From: DASYXZ01 sp035946625
GTDB taxonomy: Bacteria > Acidobacteriota > Terriglobia > UBA7540
Direction: 5' to 3'
NCBI GenBank assembly: GCA_035946625.1
Contig: DASYZE010000032.1
Location: 62,001-126,000 of the forward strand
DNA: 64,000 nucleotides
Positions 31,099 through 40,500 of the stretch are shown piece after piece. The position numbers were made by a program, and so were the translations under genes. Numbering within the stretch: the stretch's first letter is position 1; each line of letters begins with the position of its first letter. Under the pieces are notes generated by a model. It saw nothing but the letters and a program-made list of their open reading frames with translations, had not been told where the DNA came from and searched no databases.

Positions 31099-33882
31099 CT
31101 AGTTGGTACGACGCCTCTTCCTTTGGGGCTGGGCCGCCACTACCAGTGGCGCGCGTTCTCTTTCGTAGCGTGCCAAGAGGAATTCGACGCGTTCGCGGTC
31201 ACCAGTGAACGGTTCCTTACGATAAAGCTTGTCTACGGCCGCGTCGAGGGCTTGATGTGCCTTGCGTAAATCTGCCGGCATCGCTGCGGGATCGTAGAGG
31301 TCGGCAAGCGTAGAATCTGGGTGGCTTGCGCGGGCATCGAGGAGACCTTGGGCAAGCTTGGCGACTTGGGTTTCTGCCGCTGGAGTGAGAATGGGCCACG
31401 GAAACGGGTTATAAACAAGTCCAATTGAATAGCGGTAGCGGCTCTCGAGACGGCCGCCGATATAACGAAGCCATGCCATGTGCATGCGGGACGTGATAAG
31501 GCCGAAGAGTGAAGGGGATGCGTTTTCGATTACACGGACCAAGTTGCTGGGGATCACGGGCGGCTGAAGATAACCGATTGGCACATATTCTCGTAACTCG
31601 GAGCTCACCTCAGGAACTACGAGAAACGGTTGCTTTGGTATGACGTTGACGTGATAAAGCATCGGGGTATCGGCGAGCTTCTTGGTCGGAGCACTCTTGC
31701 TTGCTCTTCTAAAATTGCGGACGGCCTCAATACGGTTGTGAACATCGGGCATGGAGCGGATGTCCGAAGGTGTGGCGTTGTGGAGAGCAAGAATCCAACG
31801 CTTGCCGCCGTTGATGAATTCTTCTGAACCGATGTAAGGATGAAGATAGGCGGCCGCGTGAGGCTCTGCTTTGACGAGGGTGTTGTACTCCTCGTCGGAA
31901 AGAATGAAGTTCCCGTCGTCGATCGGTTTTGAGCCGATAATCATGTAGGGCATAGCATCGAAGGGTCTCGCTTGTTCGTACACAACGGTGTGGGGGTCAG
32001 CAAGGTTGGCAGCATTGAAAAGGTACGGGGAGATCACCCGCACGCTGGATTCCGTGGGATCAGCGTCATAATCCGCGTAGTCGAAGATTCGTCGGTCCTT
32101 CGGTGCTTGATCCCTAAGCGCGAGGCCGATGATGACGACGTGGACATGGGCTTTGCCCCGCGCTTCGCTGCCCCATGCAAAGGTGCGATGTGCGAAAGTA
32201 ATTTCGAGATTATACCTGTGGAAGAGCAAGGGCCAGAGTTCTGCGACTTGCTCGCCTTGCGTGATGGAACTGGTTGCAACAAATGCGATTTTTGCCGTGG
32301 TGTTCTGTATGTAAGCCCCTGCTTTGATGAACCAGGCGGCAACGTAATCGAGGGTCCCTTGCTTCTTAGGGAGGGCGGCAACCCGTGCGACTTGGGCGCG
32401 TTGTGCCGTCGTCTGGTATTTTGCCCCGCCGAAGGGCGGATTGCCGAGGACATAGGTGCAGTTCGCCGGGTCGAGGACTGTCGCCCAATCGATGTCAAGA
32501 GCGTCGGCGTTCTTGACGGTGGGCGAAGCCTTCAGAGGAATGCGGGGGAAGTAGCCGCCGAGAGCCTCCGAGAGGCGCATATTCATGATGTGGTCCATCA
32601 TCCAGAGTGCGATCTCGGCGATACGTACGGGGAATTCCTCGATTTCAATGCCGTAAAACTGGTTCACGTCAATTTGAGACAGTTCAGCCACGTCAAACGT
32701 TCGATTGAGATTAAGCTGCACCAGCACTTCGGTTTCAAGTGCGCGCAGTTCGCGGTAGGAAATGACGAGGAAGTTGCCACAACCGCAGGCGGGATCGAAG
32801 CAACGGATTGCCGCGAGCTTCCTTTGGAATGCCTGGAGGGCGGCTGCTTGCCCGGTGTCCCGGCGAGCCATGAGCCGGTCGAGTTCAGCGCGGAGGTCGT
32901 CGAGAAAGAGGGGATGGATGAGCTTCAGAATATTCTGCTCTGTGGTGTAGTGCGCACCAATGGCACGGCGCTTTTGCTTGTCCATGACGCTCTGGAAGAG
33001 GGCTCCAAATATAGCCGGGGAGATTGCCGACCAGTCGAAGGTGCACGCATCAAGCAGGAGCTTGCGCATTGCGCTGTCGAAAGCAGGCATGGAGAGACGT
33101 TCATCGAAGAGGTCGCCGTTAATGTACTCGAATTGCTTGAGGTCTTCGTCGAGGGCTTTCTGGCGCTTGTTATGGGGACGATTGAGAACTTCGAAAAGCT
33201 GGCCGAGCAATGGGCCCAAGTCTGAGCCGTCCTCGCTTGTACGATCGCGGATAAAATCAAGGAAGATGCCCTTGGGTGTAAAAATGCCCGTGCTGTCCGC
33301 AAACAAACAGAATACAAGTCGTACGAGGAAGCGTTCAAGGTCGTGCCCTTCGTAGCCAGAAGCGAGCAGGGCATCATGGAGCTTGCCCATCAGCTCCGAT
33401 GCTTCGATGTTGACAGGGTCCTGGTCCTTGAAGACACGGGGCGCGCCACCAAAAATGAAGCTGAATGCGTGAACATTTTTATGAAGATCATGAAGCTTGA
33501 ATTTGATCTCTTCGCGGGTGTCGAGGTCGTAGAGTTCGAAAGTCTGGAAATCGCAAACGAGAACGTAGCGGGGGAGTTCAGAATCCTTGATGCCGGGGAA
33601 ATAATCGAGTGCCTGCTCTTTAGCTTTGCTCAGATCGCGGCCAGCGCTTTTTTGCTCGACGAGGAGCGTTCCCTTCCAAAAGAGATCAATGAAACCCGGC
33701 GCTTTTGACCCCGCGCGCTTTACCGGTTCTTCGAAAGTCGCCACCTTGCGGCGTTGTATGCCGAATATTTCGAAGAATTCGTTGTAAAACGTTTGAGTTT
33801 CGCCCTTCTCGTAGTGAGCGTCCTTCCACTCTTGGGCGAACCTCGTGGCCCGATGTCTTATCTCGTTCCACGCAAGCCTCAC
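31099..33882 (-). CDS. MmeI-like type IIL restriction-modification enzyme
   Basis: 927 residues, very close to MmeI in size. The N-terminal nuclease has FIDLFWKGTLLVEQKSAG, giving Asp66 and Glu76-x-Lys78 with MmeI-like spacing. A helical linker precedes the adenine methyltransferase domain with motif I FDPACGCGNFLV and motif IV LGNPPFGG. The C-terminal 350 residues should form the target-recognition domain and tail. The single protein both cuts at a distance and methylates one strand of its site. It faces the CBASS operon and is complete. Upstream neighbours are the LodAB-type genes, also leftward, separated by 127 bp. Confidence 0.9.
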   Translation of the reverse strand: MRLAWNEIRHRATRFAQEWKDAHYEKGETQTFYNEFFEIFGIQRRKVATFEEPVKRAGSKAPGFIDLFWKGTLLVEQKSAGRDLSKAKEQALDYFPGIKDSELPRYVLVCDFQTFELYDLDTREEIKFKLHDLHKNVHAFSFIFGGAPRVFKDQDPVNIEASELMGKLHDALLASGYEGHDLERFLVRLVFCLFADSTGIFTPKGIFLDFIRDRTSEDGSDLGPLLGQLFEVLNRPHNKRQKALDEDLKQFEYINGDLFDERLSMPAFDSAMRKLLLDACTFDWSAISPAIFGALFQSVMDKQKRRAIGAHYTTEQNILKLIHPLFLDDLRAELDRLMARRDTGQAAALQAFQRKLAAIRCFDPACGCGNFLVISYRELRALETEVLVQLNLNRTFDVAELSQIDVNQFYGIEIEEFPVRIAEIALWMMDHIMNMRLSEALGGYFPRIPLKASPTVKNADALDIDWATVLDPANCTYVLGNPPFGGAKYQTTAQRAQVARVAALPKKQGTLDYVAAWFIKAGAYIQNTTAKIAFVATSSITQGEQVAELWPLLFHRYNLEITFAHRTFAWGSEARGKAHVHVVIIGLALRDQAPKDRRIFDYADYDADPTESSVRVISPYLFNAANLADPHTVVYEQARPFDAMPYMIIGSKPIDDGNFILSDEEYNTLVKAEPHAAAYLHPYIGSEEFINGGKRWILALHNATPSDIRSMPDVHNRIEAVRNFRRASKSAPTKKLADTPMLYHVNVIPKQPFLVVPEVSSELREYVPIGYLQPPVIPSNLVRVIENASPSLFGLITSRMHMAWLRYIGGRLESRYRYSIGLVYNPFPWPILTPAAETQVAKLAQGLLDARASHPDSTLADLYDPAAMPADLRKAHQALDAAVDKLYRKEPFTGDRERVEFLLARYERERAPLVVAAQPQRKRRRTN

Positions 33883-34009
33883 GATTCCTCCCTGGTTGAG
33901 ATTCTGGCGCCTATATGGGCATCCTGGTCACGATGCCGGCAGTAGTTGTCCGGGTCGTTCGGCAACACCACGCGCAACCGGTCACGGATGGTTATTCCAC
34001 GCGTGACGA

Positions 34010-35020
34010 TCAGGAAGGTGTCGGCAGGAGGCGGGCGGTCCAGAATGGACTTTTCGACCACCGTTTCTCAAGCGCATAGTGTTGTATCAATTGCCGGACG
34101 TACGATTGGAACTCGGAAGCTTGGAATCGATCATAGGCTGCTGGTCCGTGCTCCAATGCATCCCGAACCATCAGTGCATCTCGGAGTGCTTTTGAAACCC
34201 CTGCTGAAGCGAGTGGTTGAAGCGCCGCAGCCGCATCTCCAACGGATACCCAGCCTGGGCCGGCGCATGGGATCAGTCGGGACGAACCGCACGCTCTTAC
34301 CCTGCTGTTACCGAGCGTCGGTGCTGGCAACAAATGCTGAAGGTGACGGGTATCGTAAAGACCAGCGGCAATATATCGCTTTGCTTTCCGGATTCTCCCG
34401 GCGGTTGAGTAGAATGAAAGAGTTCCCTCTTCCGGCATGCAGCATAGGTTCCACCAACCCTCAGAACTACTCTCCGTCCACGTTCCCAGGAGACCTGGTT
34501 CATGAACCGACATTGAGATGCAAAACAGCTCGTCTACGCACATCCTCCGCGCACCTAAACGACGGCCAATCGCTGAAGCGCGCCCCGTCCCATCTATGAG
34601 GTATTTAACGGTCAGCCTATGAGTGCTTCCGCGTTCTGCCTCGCATGTAACAAGCCATCCCTCACGGTATCGTTCGATGCAGGGAAGTTTCCTGCCTTCT
34701 ATGACTACGGCACCACGTTCTATCGCGCGCCCGCGCACGGCGTCAGCCAGCGCACTTCGTAGGACAATACGAGCATCAGACTGAATCGCACGTGCCTCGC
34801 GTTCAGAACCCCACCATGCGATGATTTCCGTGAGGGCTGATCCAGTTTGAATCGATAACCTCTGCAGGCTGCGAGCAGCCGATGGTGACAGCGACTCGAT
34901 TGCCGATACCTTGTCATGTTGATGCAGGATGCCAACGCGCCAACCTGCCGATAGCAATTCAAGAGCTGTCGCAGATCCCGCCACGCCAGCGCCCACTACC
35001 AGTGCATCATACTCCGTCAT
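34010..35020 (-). CDS. lodB: LodB-like FAD-dependent oxidoreductase
   Basis: 336 residues. The N-terminal Rossmann motif VVGAGVAGSATALELLSAG binds FAD; GWVSVGDAAAALQPLASAGVS is the second FAD motif of the halogenase/LodB group. LodB-type flavoproteins are needed to build the cysteine tryptophylquinone cofactor in the partner oxidase. Overlap with the LodA-like gene (ATGA at 35,017-35,020) supports this role. Shorter than tryptophan halogenases and without their WxWxIP motif. Confidence 0.82.
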   Translation of the reverse strand: MTEYDALVVGAGVAGSATALELLSAGWRVGILHQHDKVSAIESLSPSAARSLQRLSIQTGSALTEIIAWWGSEREARAIQSDARIVLRSALADAVRGRAIERGAVVIEGRKLPCIERYREGWLVTCEAERGSTHRLTVKYLIDGTGRASAIGRRLGARRMCVDELFCISMSVHEPGLLGTWTESSSEGWWNLCCMPEEGTLSFYSTAGRIRKAKRYIAAGLYDTRHLQHLLPAPTLGNSRVRACGSSRLIPCAGPGWVSVGDAAAALQPLASAGVSKALRDALMVRDALEHGPAAYDRFQASEFQSYVRQLIQHYALEKRWSKSPFWTARLLPTPS

Positions 35021-36813
35021 TTCTGCTCAACATTTTCTTCGCCATCGAGAACTACAAAACTCAACTCGGGCCAACGGGTACGCATTTGCTCGAACCGCGC
35101 GAGATTCGTGATGTCATCTGGATCCGGCGCGTCCGGCTCTTTAAACGGATCGAACTTTTCAACCCATCTTCTATAGGGAGATTCCGCATCCGCACGAATA
35201 AAGTCCGGGCGTTGCGCAGTCCACCACATGTAAAACTGCTGCTCATCAGAGCCGGGTGGCGTGTGTTCTTCTCGCTGGCAATCATAGAAATCGGCGTGCC
35301 ATGGAAGTGCCATCTGCTGCGAAAAGAAGCCAGCTTGGAAGGCCAATGGACCTATGCTAAAACCTGTTTCTTTGAACCGGAACGCGGAGGCGTACAGCTC
35401 GATTTCTCGAACGAGCCAACTCACCTCAATACCTGGAAAGAAGGGGCCACCAACACAGTTCTCTAAGGCAGCGATATTTAGCCCGTGGGGCGTGATTGGA
35501 GTTGGCGCTGGAATAGGAACGTACTTTAAATCCTCACCGAAAGACCAATCCTCCTTGAATCTTCCTTGAGACCAAGCCTTCAAAATTGCATATTGGACAC
35601 GGGTTAGACTTAAAAATGCACGGGGCGACGGTTGTGGATTAGACTGATCCGTTTCGAATTCGTCCAAACTCGTGAAATCGTCACCCAGTCCGCGCGGCAT
35701 ACCTTTTCGATTCAGTTCTTCGGAGTTGGGATCACGAAGTCGATTAAAGACACTTTGTCGAATCTTGGCTTCGGCACGGCTCGCTAGACGCGGCCAATCC
35801 CATATCGTGTCGTGAAAAGACCTGCGGCTACTTACGTGGACGTCTTGAGCGGCAAGTGCCCGAGACAAAATAGGATAAACGTGTCGCGTGAACGAGGGTT
35901 CATATGTTGCCGCGAGGTCGCTCGTTTGGTCTTGCCACGATTGTTGCTGCGAGATGAGGTCCTGAAGGTCAGGATCATTGCCTGCCTGGCAGGGAAGCCG
36001 AAAGCGAACTGAAAGGTCCCAAATAGTGTCGTAAAGCGAAACCACGTTGCCAATTCCAGGTGCAAAATCAGGGGGGCCTACAATGACCCAGGCTGAATCT
36101 GCCTGCTCCGTATGTCCGTCGGGAAAAGTAACCCTTGCTCGGATGACTCCGTCGCACATGTCATCGAACCAACCATCGTTGCTGGCGTATTCCTCGATAG
36201 GAAGCGCATTTTGATGAGCTTCGGATCTCCCGAACCCACCGAGGAAAAGAAGCCCGCCATCAGGCTGCATCTGGGCCTCACCGAGAAACTGAATGGGTGC
36301 GTGGGTGGTCGAATCAATTAGCTCGACGGTGCCGGGAACAGAAATGGCGACTTCTCCAGGATCAATCTCTAGCCCGCGTCGATCCGCGATGTCGGCATTG
36401 CGCTTGTTCTTTCGCTCGGGATAACCTCGTCCCTTTCGCGCCTTCTCAATATCATTGGCAGGCCGCTGCTCTCGGTCCACATACGGCGGCTTTTCACCCG
36501 TTCGAGCGCCGCTTTGTCCATTAAATGAGAAAAAGGATGCTTTGCGGTTTGCGACGTGAATACGCCACTCTATTTTGAAACCGTCGGCTAAGGTCAGTTC
36601 TTTTAGCGGATTCCCGCCCTCATCGAATTCGAAGATTCTAAACCGGGCGGCTTGACGGAGAATTCGCCCATCGTCGTCTTTGAATCGCTTAAACTTGCGC
36701 GTGTTCGAATCCCAGTTCGCGGGAATACCTGGATTCTCCGGACCGATGAATGACTGTTTCGAGTTGCCCACCCGGGCAACGCCTATAGCAGGATAAATTC
36801 TCAGTTTGGCCAT
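35017..36813 (-). CDS. lodA: LodA-like cysteine-tryptophylquinone oxidase
   Basis: 598 residues. The N-terminus IYPAIGVARVGNS is the LodA/GoxA signature (IxxAIGIARVGNS). The cofactor pair is visible: Cys453 in ENCVGGPFFPGIEVSW and Trp530 or Trp531 in FYMWWTAQRPDF. LPWHADFYDC, usually LPWQADFxDC, lies between. Family members oxidise the epsilon-amino group of lysine or the alpha-amino group of glycine, releasing ammonia and peroxide. No signal peptide is seen, as usual for the family. It starts 7 bp after the cytochrome gene. Substrate cannot be read from the sequence. Confidence 0.87.
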   Translation of the reverse strand: MAKLRIYPAIGVARVGNSKQSFIGPENPGIPANWDSNTRKFKRFKDDDGRILRQAARFRIFEFDEGGNPLKELTLADGFKIEWRIHVANRKASFFSFNGQSGARTGEKPPYVDREQRPANDIEKARKGRGYPERKNKRNADIADRRGLEIDPGEVAISVPGTVELIDSTTHAPIQFLGEAQMQPDGGLLFLGGFGRSEAHQNALPIEEYASNDGWFDDMCDGVIRARVTFPDGHTEQADSAWVIVGPPDFAPGIGNVVSLYDTIWDLSVRFRLPCQAGNDPDLQDLISQQQSWQDQTSDLAATYEPSFTRHVYPILSRALAAQDVHVSSRRSFHDTIWDWPRLASRAEAKIRQSVFNRLRDPNSEELNRKGMPRGLGDDFTSLDEFETDQSNPQPSPRAFLSLTRVQYAILKAWSQGRFKEDWSFGEDLKYVPIPAPTPITPHGLNIAALENCVGGPFFPGIEVSWLVREIELYASAFRFKETGFSIGPLAFQAGFFSQQMALPWHADFYDCQREEHTPPGSDEQQFYMWWTAQRPDFIRADAESPYRRWVEKFDPFKEPDAPDPDDITNLARFEQMRTRWPELSFVVLDGEENVEQK

Positions 36814-36820
36814 ATCTACC

Positions 36821-38191
36821 TTATTTTAGTGCGGCCAGAAAGTCATAGAGGGCCTGCACCTCTTGAGGGTCAAGGTCACGGTCAGGTGGCATCTTGAATC
36901 CTAGACGGGCAATTTGGTGCTTATTCGGTTTTATACGCTGCTGAAGGCCTCCCGCGTTGGAAAGGACTGTCGGGCGATCGAATATGGAGAAGTGAACTGA
37001 CCCATGACAACGGAAGCAGTAGCGGTTCAATCTTCCCAGTCCATCGGCTTCGGATGCTTGCCACTTCGGCCCCCCATTCAACGATATCCCTCTGGAAATG
37101 GGCGGCATATGCTCATCAGTGTCAGCGTGAAGTTTGAGCCAAGTCCGCGCGGCCTCTGCTTCAAATGACCTGGGTCGAACGAGAGCGTTTTGCTGCAACG
37201 CCTCTTCATTGAAGCGCCTAATCACGTCGAAAGCACGCTTAAATGAGGGTTGTGAAGGGTCATTCGTCTGCGCGTCGAATAACACCGGCGTACCGACCGC
37301 TTTGAGGGTCTTGAAATCATCGTCGAGGCGATCAAACCAGTGATCGGTGTCGAGATAATTCACCATCGGGGGAGCGAAGTTAGCCGGGCTGCCATGGCAA
37401 GCGTTGCATCCATCTGGTACGAAGTAGTCATGGTTACCGGCGCTGGCAAGATCGGCAGCGTCGAAGCTGGCATTCAATGCCAATGTCAGCTTCCCTTCCG
37501 TATCGAAATCCATCCAATAGAGTCGGTCGCTAAGAAATGGAGCCAGCAGCATCACTTGTGTATTGAAGGAATGTCCTGAGAACGGCTGTTGATCAGCAGG
37601 AACAAGAAAGTTGAAGAGGATGATCACTGACTCAACGCCAACTTGTGCGGCGCGGGAATCGGGACGTGTGCGAAGTCGAACAAGTTTCCGCCATCCTGGT
37701 ACCGGCACGGCTACATTTATATTGACAATCTTTGGGGCGAAGAAGCGAGCCGCAAGAATGTCTCCATCTCGCAGAGTTGCCCCGGACAAGCCGAGAAGCT
37801 GCAAGCCCAAACCATCATTTGGTGAAGAGGCAAGCGCGGGATTCATTAAGGTCGCAGGATCTAGTGCTTCCAGCTTGGCCCCTGTAATCGGATATCCGGC
37901 GAAATCGAGCAAGTTGTCGAGGGTCGTGACATGGGGCTTTGCGTCGAAATTAAGGTCCTTAGAAATGTGGACGTAGTAGTCGAGTGCTTTTGCTTCCGAG
38001 CCTGGAGTGATTGAAGGCTCCGTAGTCGCAGCGTATCCAAGCGCCCACACTAGAAACAGAAGAGTACCGGCCAGAAGCACAGCCGCTCTTCCTGTGAATC
38101 TACTATTCTTGAGATTTATTCCTAGCCTTGTCACTGTCGATCTCGCAGACTGCCGTGTTCCTCTGATCGGTCGCATGCGATGACTTTCCAT
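36821..38191 (-). CDS. Membrane-anchored dihaem cytochrome c-like protein
   Basis: The ATG at 38,191 (MESHRMRPIRG) is one of several possible starts (38,218, 38,191, 38,176). About 456 residues. One N-terminal hydrophobic anchor (AAVLLAGTLLFLVWALGYAAT) is followed by a periplasmic domain with two CxxCH haem motifs: CNACHGSPANF in the middle and CFRCHGSVHF near the end, and a likely Met ligand in LGFKMPPDRDLDP. It leads the operon cytochrome-lodA-lodB. LodA enzymes normally use oxygen, so a cytochrome partner suggests respiratory electron transfer or a separate periplasmic role; this is inference. Confidence 0.75.
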   Translation of the reverse strand: MESHRMRPIRGTRQSARSTVTRLGINLKNSRFTGRAAVLLAGTLLFLVWALGYAATTEPSITPGSEAKALDYYVHISKDLNFDAKPHVTTLDNLLDFAGYPITGAKLEALDPATLMNPALASSPNDGLGLQLLGLSGATLRDGDILAARFFAPKIVNINVAVPVPGWRKLVRLRTRPDSRAAQVGVESVIILFNFLVPADQQPFSGHSFNTQVMLLAPFLSDRLYWMDFDTEGKLTLALNASFDAADLASAGNHDYFVPDGCNACHGSPANFAPPMVNYLDTDHWFDRLDDDFKTLKAVGTPVLFDAQTNDPSQPSFKRAFDVIRRFNEEALQQNALVRPRSFEAEAARTWLKLHADTDEHMPPISRGISLNGGPKWQASEADGLGRLNRYCFRCHGSVHFSIFDRPTVLSNAGGLQQRIKPNKHQIARLGFKMPPDRDLDPQEVQALYDFLAALK

Positions 38192-38451
38192 GGCTGTACG
38201 ACCTAGGAACTCGCCCACCTATGTTATCCCAGTATTGTTTACTGTCAAGGCTATGGTAAATAATCACGCTAAGGCTCTTCACCCAAAGCCAGAACCGTCA
38301 CATCTCGCCGCCGCGCGTACGATTATCAGAGTATTGACATCCCTTTTCTTCTGGAGAGAGGCTTTAAAAATATCGGTCATTCATCACATTTCTGATTCTA
38401 TTTTCACTTTCAACAATCTTCTTTATCCACAGCGAAGGGATTACACGATTT

Positions 38452-38592
38452 TTACTTTTTCTGCCTAATTGTTTTCATCTGACGTTCAAGCGCAGCCAAA
38501 TGAAGTTTGGTGCCATCAACATTGATTTTCAAAGTCCTAATAGCGGCTTTCAAGACTCTTATTTGGTCGCTCATTTTTTTATTTTCTGTCAT
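38452..38592 (-). CDS. Small coiled-coil-like protein
   Basis: A 46-residue frame with a good ribosome site (GGGAGAAACTCA before ATG at 38,592). The sequence MTENKKMSDQIRVLKAAIRT, then LKINVDGTKLHLAALERQMK, is a heptad-like basic helix. No relatives recognised. It lies in an A+T-rich gap (38,219-38,684) between the cytochrome gene and the att repeat. The start signal and regular amphipathic helix support it; function unknown. Confidence 0.45.
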   Translation of the reverse strand: MTENKKMSDQIRVLKAAIRTLKINVDGTKLHLAALERQMKTIRQKK

Positions 38593-38684
38593 TGAGTTTC
38601 TCCCTGTCTGAAAGTCCTAAATCGATTCCAGAAACAAGTCAACAAAAGTATACGGAATAAAGGAATTTTATCGGCCTTCCGCAT

Positions 38685-38844
38685 GAGCGCGCCGTCAGCG
38701 ACGGCGTGAGATCAAGACTTAAAGAAGGCAGGGATGTCCTGCCCTGGAAAGTGAGGCGTTAATGAAGGATGGTTCCATCCGGATGCGCCGAGGCGGATCA
38801 TGGTGTTCCAGTGCAAGCAAAATGAAAAAAAGATGGTGCGGGCG
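38685..38844. repeat. Right end repeat of the defence element, running into tRNA-Leu
   Basis: Homologous to 19,355-19,525 with several indels. It ends in ATGGTGCGGGCG, which is both the end of the repeat and the CCA/acceptor strand of the tRNA-Leu gene at 38,834-39,150. Together with the left copy it brackets 19.3 kb that begins with integrase A. Confidence 0.6.
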
Positions 38845-39150
38845 GGGGGAATTGAACCCCCACAGGCCTTGCGGCCCAACGGATTTTCTTGCCATCTGCG
38901 GCTTTCGCCGCCGCCGTCCGGCGTTTGTGGTCTGGACTATCCCTTCACCTTACCTCTGATTGGGTCCAGGGCTTAGGTGCTGCCCGTCTAGTCTCTACAC
39001 CTTCCCGGTCGGAATGTTCCGTCCGGGCTTGGCTCGGGATTGCCATTTGACAGGTTTCCCCGAATTTGAGCAGTTCTGCATCGCCGGTTTCCCGGCGAGC
39101 ACTCAAGTTGTGATTAAGTCCGGTGCGTCTGCCAGTTCCGCCACGCCCGC
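38834..39150 (-). tRNA. trnL-UAA: tRNA-Leu(UAA) interrupted by a group I intron
   Basis: Exon 1 is 39,150-39,116: acceptor GCGGGCG, D-arm GGCGGAACTGGCAGACGC, anticodon stem, and loop up to U34. Exon 2 is 38,887-38,834: AAAATCCG, long variable arm GGCC-GCAA-GGCC, T-arm GGGGGTTCAATTCCCCC, acceptor CGCCCGC, then A and encoded CCA. The spliced loop reads CUUAAAA, anticodon UAA. Stems pair well apart from one C-U mismatch at the top of the anticodon stem. It should charge leucine if the intron splices. Its 3' end serves as the boundary of the left-hand element. Confidence 0.93.
38888..39115 (-). ncRNA. Group I intron (tRNA-Leu, IC3-like)
   Basis: 228 nt between U34 and A35 of the anticodon, the position used by the cyanobacterial and plastid tRNA-Leu(UAA) introns. 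The exon ends in U and the intron ends in G, as required. Conserved core elements are clear: GGGGAAACC (P4 region), CAATCCCGAGCCAAGCC (the R-like element of P3/P4/P6) and GGTGTAGAGACTAGACGGG (P7/P3 S-like element). It has no open frame, so no homing endonuclease. Self-splicing is expected from the family. Confidence 0.92.
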
Positions 39151-39197
39151 GTGACCGGCCATCTACACCTGTTTATCATAGTGCAGCCAAGCGGAAT

Positions 39198-40493
39198 TTA
39201 CACGTCAGATATGTCATCGTTCCCGGTCGGTTTCGGCTTTTCGGATGGCATTTGTTTCTTTTTTATTTTTTGCCTCATGATGTTGATCGCGGCGGCGTCA
39301 AGGTTTGTCTTGATGTGCGCCGCATAAAACTTTTCGATCATCTCGACGCTGGTGCGGCAGTTTTTGGCGATCTGGTAGATGTCAGCACCTTCCATTAGGC
39401 GCAGACATATATATGTATGCCGGAGGCTGTAGGCCGTGCGGGGCCGGCCTTCACGGTCGAACCTGAGATTTTTCTCCTCCAGGATCGTCTTGAATAACTC
39501 GCGCTGCCATTTCGGAAAAATAAGGTCCGTCGGTTCCGGAACGCGCCATCCCTCGGACCCATTCTTCGCGGATGGCGGTTCGTTCCCGTCCTTGAGTGCG
39601 TCGTCCGCGCGTGCAGGGCGGAGTCTGTCCCTCAGTCTCTCGAACGGGCGCACGGCGCCGTTCATGCTCTTGCAGTAGCCGACACCGCGCTTGCCGCGCA
39701 CCTCGATCTCAAGGATTTTACCGATCTCGTCATCTTCAACCATTGTCACGTCGCGGAATTGAAGACGCCAGGCTTCATCGGGCCGGAGGCCGGTGTTGGC
39801 CGCGAACAGCACGTAGTCGTGAAGCTGTTCCGATTCCCATTTGTAGCGTGCCATCTTCGGCTCGCGCGCGCGTTTTCTTGTGGCCTCGTAAAGCTTTTTG
39901 TATTCCTCGGGAGAGAACCAGGCCCGGTGCGAGATTTTCGGGGATGACCGGTACGGCTCGGAAAGATCGGGAAGGCGGTCGAGCCATCCTTGCCGGACGG
40001 CGGTTTTCAGGGTCTGCCTGAGAGTCACCATTTCCTGATGCATGGTGTTGTGGGCCGGCGGCTTGCCGCGTTTCGCCACCGCTTCTTCGTGGCGATGAAT
40101 GCGGTATTCCTGAACCTTGCCGGAGGTGACTTCTGAAAGGCCCAAGTGGCCGAAGAACGGCACGAGGTGCACCGTGGATCGCCAGTGCTGGCCTTTGACG
40201 TAGTCCTTGTTGCGCTCTCCTTGTGTGATGATGTCGTATTCACGCAGGTACTGTTCCGACGCTTCGCGGAAAGTTTTTTCTGTTTTGATTTCTCCGTTGC
40301 GGAGTTTCCCCCGGAGTTGGAGATACCAATCCTCGGCGATCTCTTTGGCTTTGGAGAGGCTCTCTTCCTTTGTGCTCGTCCGGCGGTTCTTCCCGCCGAG
40401 ATAGCTGGAACTCTGCCAGCAACTGCTGTTCGGGCGTTTGTAGACGTGAACTTTGCCGCCCATGATCGTGTATTGTTCCGCCACGGAGGACAC
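39198..40493 (-). CDS. int: Tyrosine recombinase (integrase B)
   Basis: About 431 residues from GTG at 40,493; an ATG at 40,463 is an alternative. Catalytic motifs: AANTGLRPDEAWRLQF (first Arg), YSLRHTYICLRL (His-Thr-x-x region) and MIEKFYAAHI (Tyr). N-terminal core-binding segments resemble phage integrases with a Lys-rich beta start. It lies between the intact tRNA-Leu gene and a 5' tRNA-Leu fragment; the latter is presumably its own attachment junction. Only about 30% similar by eye to integrase A. Confidence 0.88.
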   Translation of the reverse strand: MSSVAEQYTIMGGKVHVYKRPNSSCWQSSSYLGGKNRRTSTKEESLSKAKEIAEDWYLQLRGKLRNGEIKTEKTFREASEQYLREYDIITQGERNKDYVKGQHWRSTVHLVPFFGHLGLSEVTSGKVQEYRIHRHEEAVAKRGKPPAHNTMHQEMVTLRQTLKTAVRQGWLDRLPDLSEPYRSSPKISHRAWFSPEEYKKLYEATRKRAREPKMARYKWESEQLHDYVLFAANTGLRPDEAWRLQFRDVTMVEDDEIGKILEIEVRGKRGVGYCKSMNGAVRPFERLRDRLRPARADDALKDGNEPPSAKNGSEGWRVPEPTDLIFPKWQRELFKTILEEKNLRFDREGRPRTAYSLRHTYICLRLMEGADIYQIAKNCRTSVEMIEKFYAAHIKTNLDAAAINIMRQKIKKKQMPSEKPKPTGNDDISDV

Positions 40494-40500
40494 CCCCCAA

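Noticed and set aside
31972..33225. A 417-residue open frame on the plus strand
   Set aside because: It is antisense to the MmeI-like enzyme and has no recognisable motif.
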